From Vespa crabro (Eukaryota; Arthropoda; Insecta; Hymenoptera; Vespidae): a stretch of DNA of 64,000 bases. The notes under the pieces are model-generated. The model saw only the letters and a list, made by a program, of their open reading frames with translations. It made no database searches and had not been told where the DNA came from. This document shows, one piece after another, positions 12,392 through 23,030 of the stretch. The translations under genes and the position numbers were made by a program. Every line of letters starts with the position of its first letter. The stretch's first letter is position 1. Location: NCBI RefSeq assembly GCF_910589235.1, contig NC_060955.1, positions 14,652,837-14,716,836 on the forward strand, given 5' to 3'.

Positions 12392-14530
12392 TTTTTAGTA
12401 TAAATGGGTTAAGCCAAACAATGTATACAACAATAAATTAACAATCACTATTACTTGCAGAAAATATCACTCTGTAAATTAACTATCACGCAATGGTATA
12501 AAAAGATAAGATTGTATGTAGAGGTGATTCCGGTATGTTATACTCTCATGCTGCTTCTACACTTCATTATGATTGGTTAAAAATCGGGAATCACTATTTG
12601 TTGATTTCAATCAATTTGGATTTAAAGATAAAAAAATCTCTAAAATCAAAGGCCCATATTCATAGTCGAATATTATTTTAAAGACCATCTAAAGGCTGAC
12701 TGCATGTACTTTCCGACAATAAGGTCCTTCACACAAGCAACGACGTAAAATGTAATACATAAATCTTTAGAAAATCCCCTCTATATTTTTTGACGCGATG
12801 TAAACTATTGCGGTAAAAAATTTCGTAAAGATAAAATTCTTACAGTTTACATCTTACGTCCAACCAATCATTGGTCGTATTTAAACTCGATATTTGAAAT
12901 TTTATGAATACCACGTGGTAGCATTACATAGATTTTAAAGTTATGTACATATTTTTGCGATTAAAATTATCAAGAGCATTGTGTTTTGTGTTATATTGTT
13001 ATCAACATATAAGAGTACAAAAACGAAGATGTAATAAGTAGCACTTAATATTTAAGGTTATTTATTACCTTTGGTTTTATAATATCGATAATAAATTCAG
13101 GTATAATTCTTAATCGATTTTGATAGACAAGATGTCATTTTAAAGATGAAGGTTTAAGCAAGATGTTGACTTCTTCAAATTTTGAAAAAAAATTTTTTAT
13201 TTAAACTATTTTCGAAAAATAATCCCAAAAATAATAGTTAAAAATAATAATTTCCATTTTCACACTGTCTATGAGATAGAACTTCCAGCGCTATTATTTT
13301 TTATAGTTTCTTCTGTAATGTTTTTATATTATTATATATGTATGATGTGCGTTCAATCTAGCAAAAATTACTGCAAGCAGATGTTAATAAGATATAAATA
13401 TGAGAAACTGTAAAGTATTAAACTAATACTTTAATCCACCCTAATTCGATAAGAAGGGTATACCTACACGATACGATAGGCACATGTTGGGTATTCCCCT
13501 GTTCATTTGTAGTTTATGTTTAATCCACACATATTATTGAAATTTACATGCTTCGAAGGAAAGGTAATGAGCAGTCCTAAGAATTATAATTTCAATGCTA
13601 TTTCTTCAATGATAACTATAATTAGTCGAAGCTTTAACTTGCGGTAATCGTATATGATGGCACTTACCATTATATCTTACGTCAATTTATATGCATGGCC
13701 TTGAAGACTTTTACGAATAGCCCAATCAAGAAACGTGATTCATAGAAACCTTACTGTTACATCTTATGGAAAATGTGCGACTAGTATAAGTTCACCAAAA
13801 AATGAACAAAGGCCAAGAATTGATGAAAACGATCTTCTTTAAGAACGCCTTAATACGGTTCATAAGATTTTCTTATTCGGTGGAATCACTGGCTTAAAGT
13901 TATTTTATTGGTGATGTCTTCATAATCATGATTGCCAGGAGAGAAAAAAAAACTACTACTACTATTACTACTACTATTTTCTTCCTTCACTAACCGATTT
14001 TTTCTTGTCATATGACAACAAAGTTTATAATTTCTTTAATTGAATATATAGAAATGGAGGTTTGATTGTAATAAGTGATATAATTGCTAACAATATATGT
14101 ATGCATATTTGCGATTATTAATGACATTAATGAAGACTTTTCATGCGACCGAGTTTCATTTTTCATCAGTCATACATATTTCTCCATGCTATAGTGAAAT
14201 GCTATTACATGAGAAACCAATGACATTTATTCAAAGCAAACAACAAGCCAATGATAATTTTTTCGTCATTATAATTAATATTTTAAATAATGAAAATTCT
14301 CAGTCACTTTATTATTTTATGATAATTCCATATAATTAATATCCATCTGAGTTTATTCATTATTAAACAGTTTACTTCCAATATTCATTCTTTAAAAATA
14401 AACATAGTAAAGAAAAAACTGACATCATTGGTTTGATTCTAGATAAATATTATTGAGTTGTCACATCTTCATTACATCCATTATTAATATATATTGATAT
14501 TTTTCGCAATAGAATAGAATATAATATACA

Positions 14531-14990
14531 TACAAAATATTAGACATTTGATATGAATTTTTATTAATTATTTAATGTCACTGGTTGTAGCCAATTATAA
14601 TATAGTTCGTAACAATATCATGGTTATACTGTAGAAACCTCACAACACGATTTATATATACTGGCAACTTTAATTATATATATACAAAATATTAGACATT
14701 TAATATGAATTTTTATTAATTATTTAATGTCACTGGTTGTAGCCAATTATAGTATAGTTCGTAACAATATCATGGTTATACTGTAGAAACCTCACAACAC
14801 GATTTATATATACTGGCAACTTTAATTATATATATACAAAATATTAGATATTTAATATGAATTTTTATTAATTATTTAATGTCACTGGTTGTAGCCAATT
14901 ATAATATAGTTCGTAACAATATCGTCATGGTTACACTCTAGAAACCTCACAACACGTTTTATATATATTGGCAACTTTAATTATATATTA
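14531..14990. repeat. Three-copy 152-bp tandem repeat
   Basis: Copies start at 14531, 14683 and 14835, each exactly 152 bp after the last. Each begins TACAAAATATTAGA and contains TGTCACTGGTTGTAGCC, ATAGTTCGTAACAATATC and a CTCACAACACG segment. Copies 1 and 2 differ at only a few bases; copy 3 carries a 3-base insertion and several changes, so it is probably the most diverged. It ends about 290 bp upstream of the centrin start. Confidence 0.92.
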
Positions 14991-15064
14991 CATGTTTATC
15001 AAATTTCATAAGACGACATTATGAGAACGGAAACACAATGTTTAATTAAGATATTATCTTTGTA

Positions 15065-15098
15065 TTAATTCTATCATATTACAATATGATAGAATTAA
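15065..15098. repeat. Perfect 16-bp inverted repeat, 2-nt spacer
   Basis: 15065-15080 is the exact reverse complement of 15083-15098, separated by AC. It would form a stem of 16 pairs with almost no loop as DNA (cruciform) or RNA. It lies between the tandem repeats and the centrin start. Confidence 0.9.
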
Positions 15099-15278
15099 AT
15101 AATAATGAATTCAAGTCATACATACATACATAGATACATATATACCTATATATATAGAAATTTTACATTGATTATACATGAAGGCTTCTCTATAAGCTTT
15201 GTTTGACAAAACAAAAGCCAATTGTAGATCGTTTCTTAAACGTTGACCAAAAATATCGTGAATATATCAATAATAATT

Positions 15279-15870
15279 ATGGTTTGTATTGTTCTGTTTG
15301 TTTTATTGTACGTGTATTATTTAATCATTACAAAATATATATATTTTGTACATTTTCTTTCAGGCTTCAACTTCTAAAAAAAACAGCAGTTCTCGGCGAA
15401 AAGGTGTCTCTAAAATTGAATTAACAGAAGATCAAAAAGCTGATATAAAGGAAGCTTTTGATCTATTTGATCCAGATGGAACAGGCAAAATAGCAACTAA
15501 AGAACTTAAAATAGCAATGAGAGCTCTTGGTTTTGAACCAAAGAAGGAAGAATTAAAAAAGCTTGTAGCTGATTTTGATCCAGATTGTCTTGGGAAACTG
15601 TCATTTGAGGAATTTTTAAATATAATGTCTGTAAAAATGTTAGAGAAAGATCCGAAAGAAGAAATTTTGAGAGCCTTTCGGCTTTTTGATGATGATGAAA
15701 CTGGGAAAATATCTTTTAAAAATTTAAAACGTGTAGCTAGAGAGTTAGGTGAAAATCTTACGGATGAAGAATTACAAGAAATGATTGATGAGGCTGATAA
15801 AGACGGTGATGGAGAAATTTCTCAAGAAGAATTTATGCGAATTATGCGAAAAACCTGCTTATATAAATAA
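15279..15870 (+). CDS. Centrin (caltractin), four-EF-hand protein
   Basis: Coding exons 15279-15281 (ATG only, inferred) and 15364-15870, giving 169 residues, close to human centrin-2 (172). The second exon starts after TTTCAG with ASTSKK, a basic serine-rich leader, then the centrin core. EF-hand 1 (DPDGTGKIATKE) and 4 (DKDGDGEISQEE) are canonical. EF-hand 2 (DPDCLGKLSFEE) lacks the acidic or hydroxyl residue at loop position 5, and EF-hand 3 (DDDETGKISFKN) lacks the position-12 acid, as is common in centrins. The stretch KNLKRVARELGENLTDEEL is nearly identical to human. Centrins act at centrioles and basal bodies, and centrin-2 also in nucleotide excision repair and mRNA export. The start is the nearest ATG followed by a usable donor (GTTTGT) in the right phase; a different first exon is possible. 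Confidence 0.88.
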
Positions 15871-16181
15871 ATGTAATGATTTGTTCGTTATTTTCATTTC
15901 GAATTAAATTAGTTTTAAAACCGTTTAATTACATTACATGATTTGCAAAAAATTACAGAATTTTAAATTGTAAAATTGTATAATTTATAAAAATAATTAA
16001 ATAATTAAGGTATAAAATATCATTAAAATTCTTCCTAACTCTTTAAAAATTATAAAATAAATAAGATTTATATATTGCTGTTTGTTATATTAATTAAGTT
16101 TTAAATTGTATAATGTTTTATATTTTTACTAAATAGGTCATGACTTATCATAAACAAAAAATAGTATATTTCAATAAATTT

Positions 16182-17441
16182 TTATTTATTTAATAGCATA
16201 GTATTCTTATCTAATGAATCAAATTTTTTCTCTGTAGTTGATATAGCAGTATTTATTAATGTTCGCACTAAATCTGCTCTTCCTTTAGATTTCGCTAAAC
16301 TTTTTATAAATAAATCTTGTGATATTGGAATGCCACCTAAATAAAAATTATTATGTTATTGATTAAAATATTTTAAATACTTTAATTGTGGTTTTATATA
16401 CTTATTAAATATTTTAATATTTCATATACCAGGTTTATGTACATAACATATTGCTTCTTCATCTGAAACTATTGTTAATTTTCCTAATGATAAGCTTTCC
16501 TCATCATCTGTTGGATCAGCGATTAAAAGTTGCCTAAGATATAAACAAATTTTTCTTTTCTCTCTTTTTTTTCGAACATATGTAATAGGAATACATAGAT
16601 AATAAAAAACCTACCTATCAAATATAGCGAAAGTTGTACTAACAGGTAATGCTTTAACTGTAAATGGAATCCTATCTTCATGCTGTACAGAAGTACTTCC
16701 ACTATTTGGATCATGAGTTACTCGTGGTAAAGTTACTAAAAAATAAATAAAAATGTATTGTGGTTAATTTTTGAGATCTATAAACAAATATAACTTACAG
16801 GATTTAAGAGCAGTTGCTAATGCACCTGTGCAGGCATCTACTACTGCACCATCATAATTGATGCATAAAAGATCACAGTATAATACCCACACTAATTTAG
16901 CTTCACAAATACACAATTTTTTCAAATCTACTGCGGCAGAATTTGTTAAAATATGTTCTATTAGTTTAGAAATAACTTGTGCTTCTTCACTTGGTGGACC
17001 TGGGTGGAATTTTGGAGAGCATAATGCAGAAAGCTCAACATTAGGCACAATAAAACCACAGTCGGGTGTTTCTACTTTCGGTGTTGCCAATTCCTATAAT
17101 AAATAATATTTTTTAATTTTAAGGATGAATTATATATAATTATGTTATCTCAATGTTTTATAAAGGTATATTTACAGCTTTGATGCCACAAATTACTGTA
17201 GTATTTCCAATTTTAAATACAGCTGAACTATCTGCTTGAGTTATTGAAGATACATTAACACTTATAGGACGAAAAGACAGAAATTGTCTTCCATCTGGTC
17301 TTATATCTTGTGCCTATACATAACGAATAAAATTATTCAAATTAAGTTAAATATATTATATAAATTAATTATAACAATAATAATATATATATTTATATAT
17401 TTACTAGATGATCATGTAGGTACTTCACTGGATGAATTATT
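16182..17441 (-). CDS. EXOSC8: Exosome complex component RRP43 (EXOSC8)
   Basis: Six exons are in phase: 17441-17405, 17313-17176, 17093-16799, 16735-16615, 16533-16430 and 16336-16182 (stop TAA), giving about 283 residues; human is 276. The first exon, which should hold the start codon and a few residues ending in phase 2, was not located; 17441 is therefore a partial 5' end. Family landmarks in order: RPDGR near the N-terminus, GNTTVICGIKA, FIVPNVELSALCSPKF, CICEAKLVWVLYCDLLC, NYDGAVVDACTGALATALK and the STTFAIFD block. RRP43 is a catalytically inactive RNase PH-like subunit of the six-member ring of the RNA exosome, active in nucleus and cytoplasm in 3'-5' RNA processing. A mariner-like MITE lies just upstream and would be inside intron 1. 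The 3' end faces centrin 311 bp away. Confidence 0.93.
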
Positions 17442-19342
17442 CTGTAAATATATCAAAAATCCAAACTGAATATGTAACTAATTACTATCAATTTAAATAA
17501 ATTCATAAACTCTGCTCTATATTTTAGAAAGATCTAAAGTGGCTCAAGAAAGTATCCGAACGCTCGCTATAAAAACTTTATATAATAAAAATATGCATGT
17601 TAACCAGATATGTCGTATTTGGATTTTTTTTTATTTCGTGTATAAGAATTTTCTTTTCTCTACTAATTAGTTTTTTTAATTGATCTGTGATTGTTTATTA
17701 TTGTTTCTTCGGTGTTTTATTTTTTAATATAATGTAATATATTGTAAATACACATCTCTTCACTAATTAGGCAATCTGCCTATATGTTTTCCCTTTTTTA
17801 TGCAATTTTAATATTAATTCTCTTTAGCATGTCTGCGTTTCCGACTTCTTTAAATTCATTGTAACTATATAAGTTAACGTCAGTAACAATGAAGCACGAA
17901 ACCCACAACATAATGTCACTATATCAATTATATCTACAAATGTTTACAATTTTACTAAAAAAACATTGAATTGCTTGATCGCTAAGCGTTCAAGTACTTT
18001 TGTGGCCCTGTTTCAATACTTCATTACAATAAATGTTTCATGACTTCTACAAATATTATTCAATTTGCTTCAAATTTTGTATAATCTCAATAATTATGTC
18101 TTATAGTAGTTGCAATATTACTTTCAAAACTTAAGTCTAACATGCATATTTTTATTATATAAAGTTTTAATAGAGAGCGTTCGAATACTTTCGTCTGCCA
18201 ATGTATATGTATTCATGATTTTTATTGTAAGAATAATATACTTTGAAATGTCAACTTAGTTTAAATATGAATATACAAACTTGTATTGAGAATCCATTAT
18301 TTTTCATGCACAATCCGTTCAAACTATAACGAATACACATTTAAGCTGTAAAATTTTCTATTACGCGACCATGTGTCGTGTTGTACATCTTTACTTCACC
18401 TATGAAATATACTACTATTATCATATATAATTTAACATACTATAATGTCATAAAGCACAAAATATAACTTGTAATGTATATGTATCCAAAATTATAAGAT
18501 TCTCTAAATTGAGCCTTAAAGATATTTGTTATATGTAAGATAAGCAATGATTGGTTCATGATATATAAAATTATCCAATCGTAATCATACACATCATTAA
18601 ATATACTTTTTCCTTTTTTTTACTTGGATGAAAATTGCATAAATAAAGCCCGCTAATACAAAAAAATAATAGTTAAAAGAAAAGCCAGTTATAAAAATAT
18701 TTATTTCATACATGTATTTGCAAAGTATAACTAAAAGTATATTGTCAAGTGATGTGAATTGTAAATTTATTATTAATTTGAAATAAAATACGTTCACTAC
18801 AAGTCAATCAAAAAAAATTAGAATTATATAATTAGTACAATTAAAAAAGTCTGCTATTTATTGATATATAATAAATTCAATAAATAATCTACCAAACGAT
18901 ATATAAATAAACCGAAAGATGAGTACATAACAATTAGAAAATTGTAACAGATATTTTATCTTGATATTTAAATTAAAATATTATTGAAAATAGGTATAGT
19001 CACGTAGCAGGAAAGTAAAGATATAAAAATTTCAAAGCCTGAAAATGTTTTAATGATTTATATAAAGTTGATTAGAACTGATTTAATATAGCATCACTAA
19101 CAGAAAACTTGTATCAAATAGTTGTTTAAAATACAACGCCGCCCTGGTGGTCGTATATAACATAATTTGGGTTTAACTAGCCTATATTTTACGCATACCG
19201 GTTGATCTCGATGCTAACATCGAGTTTTCATAGGACAATGATTTTGGTTAGAATTTGTAAATGTATAACACTTAACAGTTTTGAGATATATAATTAAATT
19301 AACTTTAACATTTTCATATATTGACGATTTTAAAACTTAATA
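17442..19342. other. Head-to-head interval EXOSC8 / SPCS3 with a MITE
   Basis: 1.9 kb with no complete gene. It contains the mariner-like MITE at 17535-18205 and, somewhere, the missing short first exon of EXOSC8. I looked for an ATG ending in phase 2 before a donor on the minus strand and found none I could defend. Confidence 0.5.
17535..18205. mobile_element. Tc1/mariner-like MITE with long terminal inverted repeats
   Basis: The left end (from TA at 17535-17536) and right end (to TA at 18204-18205) are inverted repeats of about 65 bp; the inner 30 bp or so (the run rich in ACTTTATATAATAAAAATAT) match almost perfectly, and the outer part is diverged. TA dinucleotides border both ends, as expected for Tc1/mariner target sites. 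There is no open frame for a transposase, so it is non-autonomous. A third diverged copy of the terminal motif (GCGTTCAAGTACTTTTG) lies inside near 17987-18010, suggesting a nested or rearranged origin. Confidence 0.82.
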
Positions 19343-20380
19343 ATGCATACAGTTTTGACACGTGGAAATGCTATTTTAGCATATACATTAAGTGTATCAG
19401 CTTGCCTTACATTTTGTTGTTTCCTTTCAACAGTTTTTATAGATTATAGAGCAAATGCAACTTTAAATACAGTAAAAGTAGTCGTGTAAGTATATAATTT
19501 TATTTATAATTGTGTAATTTATATTTGTATAGTTATAGTACTATATTAATATTAATTTTTACATTACATAATATAATTTCAAGTAATATCATAAATTTTT
19601 ATTTTATTAATTTAGTATATATAATGAAAAAGTATATTTATTTTACAGGAAAAATATGCCAGATTATAGTGCATCAAAGGTGAAAAATGATCTTGGTTAC
19701 TTGACATTTGATCTTCAAACTGATATCCTTTTTATTCTGTGTATATTATTAAATATTTCATGTATATATATATATATATATACATATATATGTACATATA
19801 TACATATATATGTCAATGGTTTTCATATTTCATATATTATTAGTTTTTTTATGTAGTTATTATTTCCTTATAAAATATATACATCTCACTCCATTATTCA
19901 ACTGGAATGTTAAACAGTTATTCTTATATCTTACAGCAGAATATCAAACGAGCAATAATGACTTTAATCAGGTATGAGTCTATTCTGGTTGTTATATGAC
20001 TTCTTTTTAGAAACTTTCAAAAATTTTGTACAATCATATTATGAGGAGGTATAATATTTATTTTTTTTATTATAGGTAGTTTTATGGGATAAAATAGTTC
20101 TACGTGGAGACAATGCTGTTCTAGACTTTAAAAATATGAATACAAAATATTATTTCTGGGACGATGGTAATGGTTTAAGGTAATTATTTTTTCTTTGACA
20201 TTAAATTTTTTTAATTTATTATATGTTACTTTTAAATTGTCTGCTTTTAGAGGTAATAAAAACGTAACATTAATGTTATCTTGGAACATTATACCAAATG
20301 CAGGATTATTGCCAAGTGTTAATGCCATTGGTTTACACACTTTTGCATTTCCAACAGAATACACAACTTTACGTGTATAA
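19343..20380 (+). CDS. SPCS3: Signal peptidase complex subunit 3 (SPCS3, Spase22/23)
   Basis: Five exons: 19343-19485, 19649-19722, 19883-19971, 20076-20179 and 20251-20380, giving 179 residues (human 180). The protein is a type II ER membrane protein: one signal-anchor segment at about residues 12-33, and the rest luminal. It is required for signal-peptide cleavage by the signal peptidase complex. Conserved blocks include LGYLTFDLQTDLTPLFNWN, VKQLFLYLTAEY, QVVLWDKIVLRGDN, the KYYFWDDGNGL block and NVTLMLSWNIIPNAG, which carries an N-glycosylation site. Intron 2 is of the AT-AC type and is listed on its own; without it the conserved LTPLFNWNVKQLF segment would be lost. A polyadenylation signal AATAAA lies near 20468. 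Confidence 0.96.
19723..19882 (+). other. AT-AC minor-spliceosome (U12-type) intron in SPCS3
   Basis: The 160-bp intron starts ATATCCTTTT directly after the exon base G19722 and ends ...ATAC. ATATCCTT is the U12-type 5' splice consensus. TTCCTTATAA at about 19864-19873, roughly 10 nt before the AC, resembles the U12 branch-site consensus TTCCTTRAY. Joining G to ATCTCACTCC restores aspartate and the conserved family segment in frame; no GT-AG choice does so. The intron body holds a TA/CA-rich simple repeat. Confidence 0.9.
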
Positions 20381-20862
20381 TGTATGATTATTCAACATTA
20401 TTGGAAATATATTAATAATTTTATAACAATTTTTAATTGTCTCATGTAAAATGTAAAAAAGTATATAATAAATATAGGTTGTAAATTACTTATATACAGA
20501 GCTGTCTTATATTTCTTTATTTTTTTGTTAATTAAAAAAGCATGCATTTAATTACATGTATTTACTATAAATAACACAAATATTTCTTCTAATCTAGCCC
20601 AGGATATTAGATTAATATTCATTTTTCTAAGTTAGTATTATATTATTCTGTATCAAATTATTATTATTATTTAAGAATGGGCATCATACTTCATGTATTT
20701 TGTTGCATATTAATGTTATATTGAATTCTGTGAAATGTTCATTTCAGTTCATATCAAAAAATCTGAAGTATTAACTTCTGTCAATTTTACTACCATAAAA
20801 TAATATTTTATATAAGATTTTTTTAAGTTTTTTATTTATATAATTTTACTTTATAATATTAT
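20381..20862. other. Gap between SPCS3 and the piggyBac element
   Basis: SPCS3 3' UTR followed by AT-rich sequence; no other feature seen. Confidence 0.6.
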
Positions 20863-20879
20863 TAACCCTTTTGCATCCA

Positions 20880-21048
20880 AGCGCGAATATATCCGCGGCC
20901 CGCAACTGTCCTTTATCACCGAGCGCGGATATATCCACGAGCTGCGATTGTCTTTTATTACCGAAGGCGGATATATCCGCGAGCCCGCAACTGTCCTTTA
21001 TCACTGAGCGCGGATATATCCGCGAGCCCACGATTGCTTTTCATCACT
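20880..21048. repeat. Four-unit 42/43-bp array with GCGGATATATCCGC palindromes
   Basis: Units begin at 20880, 20922, 20964 and 21007. Each holds a GCG-x-ATATATCC-xCG palindrome (perfect 14-mer in units 3 and 4) followed by a variable GAGCCCGCAACTGTC-type spacer. It starts 13 bases inside the TTAA terminus of the piggyBac element, the position where subterminal transposase-binding repeats are found. GC content is far above its surroundings. Confidence 0.92.
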
Positions 21049-21249
21049 AGTTACCGAATATTCTTCAAATACCATAGATTACGTCTGATCTATTCAGTTT
21101 ATTATATTCTAAACAAGTTTTATTTTTGTTGTGTAAATCTTTTAAACTGTCATTATGAATAAGTGTTTTCGATTTATATTTAAATTTAACAAATCCAAAT
21201 TTTAAAAATAATCTTTCTTCATAAGTCAAACTAAAATTTAGTTGCCCCA

Positions 21250-22764
21250 ATGTATTTTGACCATCTTGACGACTCGGATTCAAGTGTAGGAATGAGACAT
21301 ACTCGAAAACGTGTCATGATCATTTCATCAAGTGATGAAAGCGAAGTTAATCAGTGTGGCAGTTTTATAAATGAAGATTATATGTAGAAAGCCGAAAATT
21401 ATAGGCCAATTATACATGATTTTTCAAGTGTGGATGGTGCAACTGTAAATACGCAAAATCTGTCGAGAAGGGAAGTTTTTGAATTATTTTTTAACAAAGA
21501 ATTAGTTACAAAAATAATTACAAAGACAAATAAATATGGCGCAACCGACGCAGATTTTATACCTCTTATAGACGATGAATTAAAAGTATTTGTTGTTTTA
21601 AACATTTTAATGAGTTTAGTTTCTAAGCCCACTATTCAGAATTACTGGATCACAGATAAAAGCATAGAAACACCATATTTTAAGACTATTATGTGCCGTA
21701 ACCGATTTTTCTCTATTGCTAAAAATTTACATTTTTCTAGTAATAATAATTCTAATGACGCACTCATAAAAATTCGAGAAGTTTCTGAAATAGTAAAAAA
21801 GACTTTTATTCGCATGTATGTACCGAATAAAAACATTTTGATTGATGATTCATTAATGCAATGTAGAAGCCGTTTAGATCATATACAATTTATTAGAACA
21901 AAACGAGCGAGATTTGATATTAAGTTTTACAAACTGTGTGATTCGAAATCGAAATATATACACAATTTTAATATGTATGTAGTAAAAGATAAAACTAATA
22001 CTGCTAGCAGAAATGTTGTGATAAATTTGTTGAAAGAGAGTAGGTTATTGCATAAAGGATATTGTTTGTTTATTGACAATTGGTACAGTTCACCGAGCTT
22101 ATATCGAAAATTATATAATATGGAAACAAATGTATGTGGAACAGCGAGAATGAATAGGAAAGAAATGCCGCGAGAACTAAAATTACACCAATTACAAAAG
22201 GGAGAAGCTGTTGTATTTTCTACAAGGGATATGGCGGCGATAAAATGGAAGGATAAAAAAGATGTCGTTTTACTAACAACTATGCATGGCGTAGATTTTG
22301 CCGAAACTGGGAAAATAAACCGATATAGCAGACAAAAAACTTTAAAACCAACAGTAGTAATAGATTACAATCAATATATGGGTGAAGTTGATGTTGATGA
22401 AATGTTAAATAAATTTCATACTATGCGAAGATGTAGAAAGGCCTATAAGAAAATATTTTTTTATTTCATAGATATGATGTTATTAAATAGTTACGTACTT
22501 TTTAAAAACAATTAGCCGAAGAAATTATTGAAAAATATTTACTATATATAAAAGCGAGGCATCATCTATCAATGATTCGATAACGCGATATACTGGCAGG
22601 CATTTTCCTATACGGATACCTTCAACTCTAGCAAAAGGAAAAAGAACATCAAAGCGATGCGTTGTATGCTTATCTAAGTCCTTGCGAAGAGAAACGATTT
22701 ATAAATGCCATATTTGCGATGTACCATTATGTATTGATCACTTTAAGGAATTCCACGAAAAATA
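21250..22764 (+). pseudogene. piggyBac-type transposase, broken
   Basis: The ATG at 21250 opens a frame with the acidic, serine-rich start typical of the family, but an in-frame TAG at 21385-21387 stops it. The frame then stays open from 21388 to the TAG at 22513-22515 (about 375 codons), covering the DDD nuclease core: aspartates in LIDDSLMQ, CLFIDNWYSSP and GEVDVDEMLN are all present. The rest is out of frame: a segment in the -1 frame (22512-22590) and then, from about 22574, a further frame ending at 22764 that carries the C-terminal cysteine-rich domain (C-VVC, CHIC, C-x4-H, H). So there is one nonsense and two frameshift lesions. The catalytic core being intact over 370 codons suggests a fairly recent loss of activity. 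The element would have moved by cut-and-paste at TTAA. Confidence 0.9.
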
Positions 22765-23030
22765 AATTTTAATTTTTTCTATTTTAATAAAAATGTATAG
22801 AATGCGTTGTTTGCGATGTATCAACTGTTTTAAAAAGTATAATTCTGTTGTCACGTACTGCGCTTACGACCAACTGCGACCGGTAATACGGGCCGATCAT
22901 CAATTGAACATTGCTGATTTTTGAATACGACATATTAAGTAGGCGCAAATGGTTCATATAGTAATTTTTAATTTTCATGCTTTTTTGTATATTTTCCATG
23001 TGTTAAGTTCACATTATTACTAAAGGATTT

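Larger units (their letters stand above)
12392..15278. promoter_or_regulatory. Head-to-head interval PSMA1 / centrin
   Basis: 2.9 kb without a recognisable gene. It carries the 5' regions of two divergent genes, an ACT trinucleotide run (13954-13976), a three-copy 152-bp tandem repeat and a 16-bp perfect hairpin, both listed separately. An 80-codon open frame at 14097-14339 shows no family resemblance and is AT-biased; I do not call it a gene. Confidence 0.5.
20863..22770 (+). mobile_element. piggyBac-like element, decayed
   Basis: The left end is TTAA (20863-20866) followed by CCCTTTTGCATCC, the usual TTAA-CCC start of piggyBac-family termini. It is followed by a four-unit palindromic array (20880-21048) and a broken transposase gene (21250-22764). 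I could not find the matching right terminus (a GGG-TTAA in inverted orientation) before the ZNF330 gene, so the right boundary given is only the end of the coding relic. The insertion lies between SPCS3 and the 3' end of ZNF330 and disrupts neither. Confidence 0.82.

Noticed and set aside
14097..14339. 80-codon open frame upstream of centrin
   Set aside because: No family resemblance, AT-driven composition, no splice partner.
17442..19342. Candidate first exons for EXOSC8 (for example ATG with donor near 18390 or 19210, minus strand)
   Set aside because: Their ends are in phase 0 or 1, whereas exon 2 requires phase 2.
22765..23030. Right terminus of the piggyBac element
   Set aside because: No inverted GGG-TTAA match to the left end could be found in the interval.
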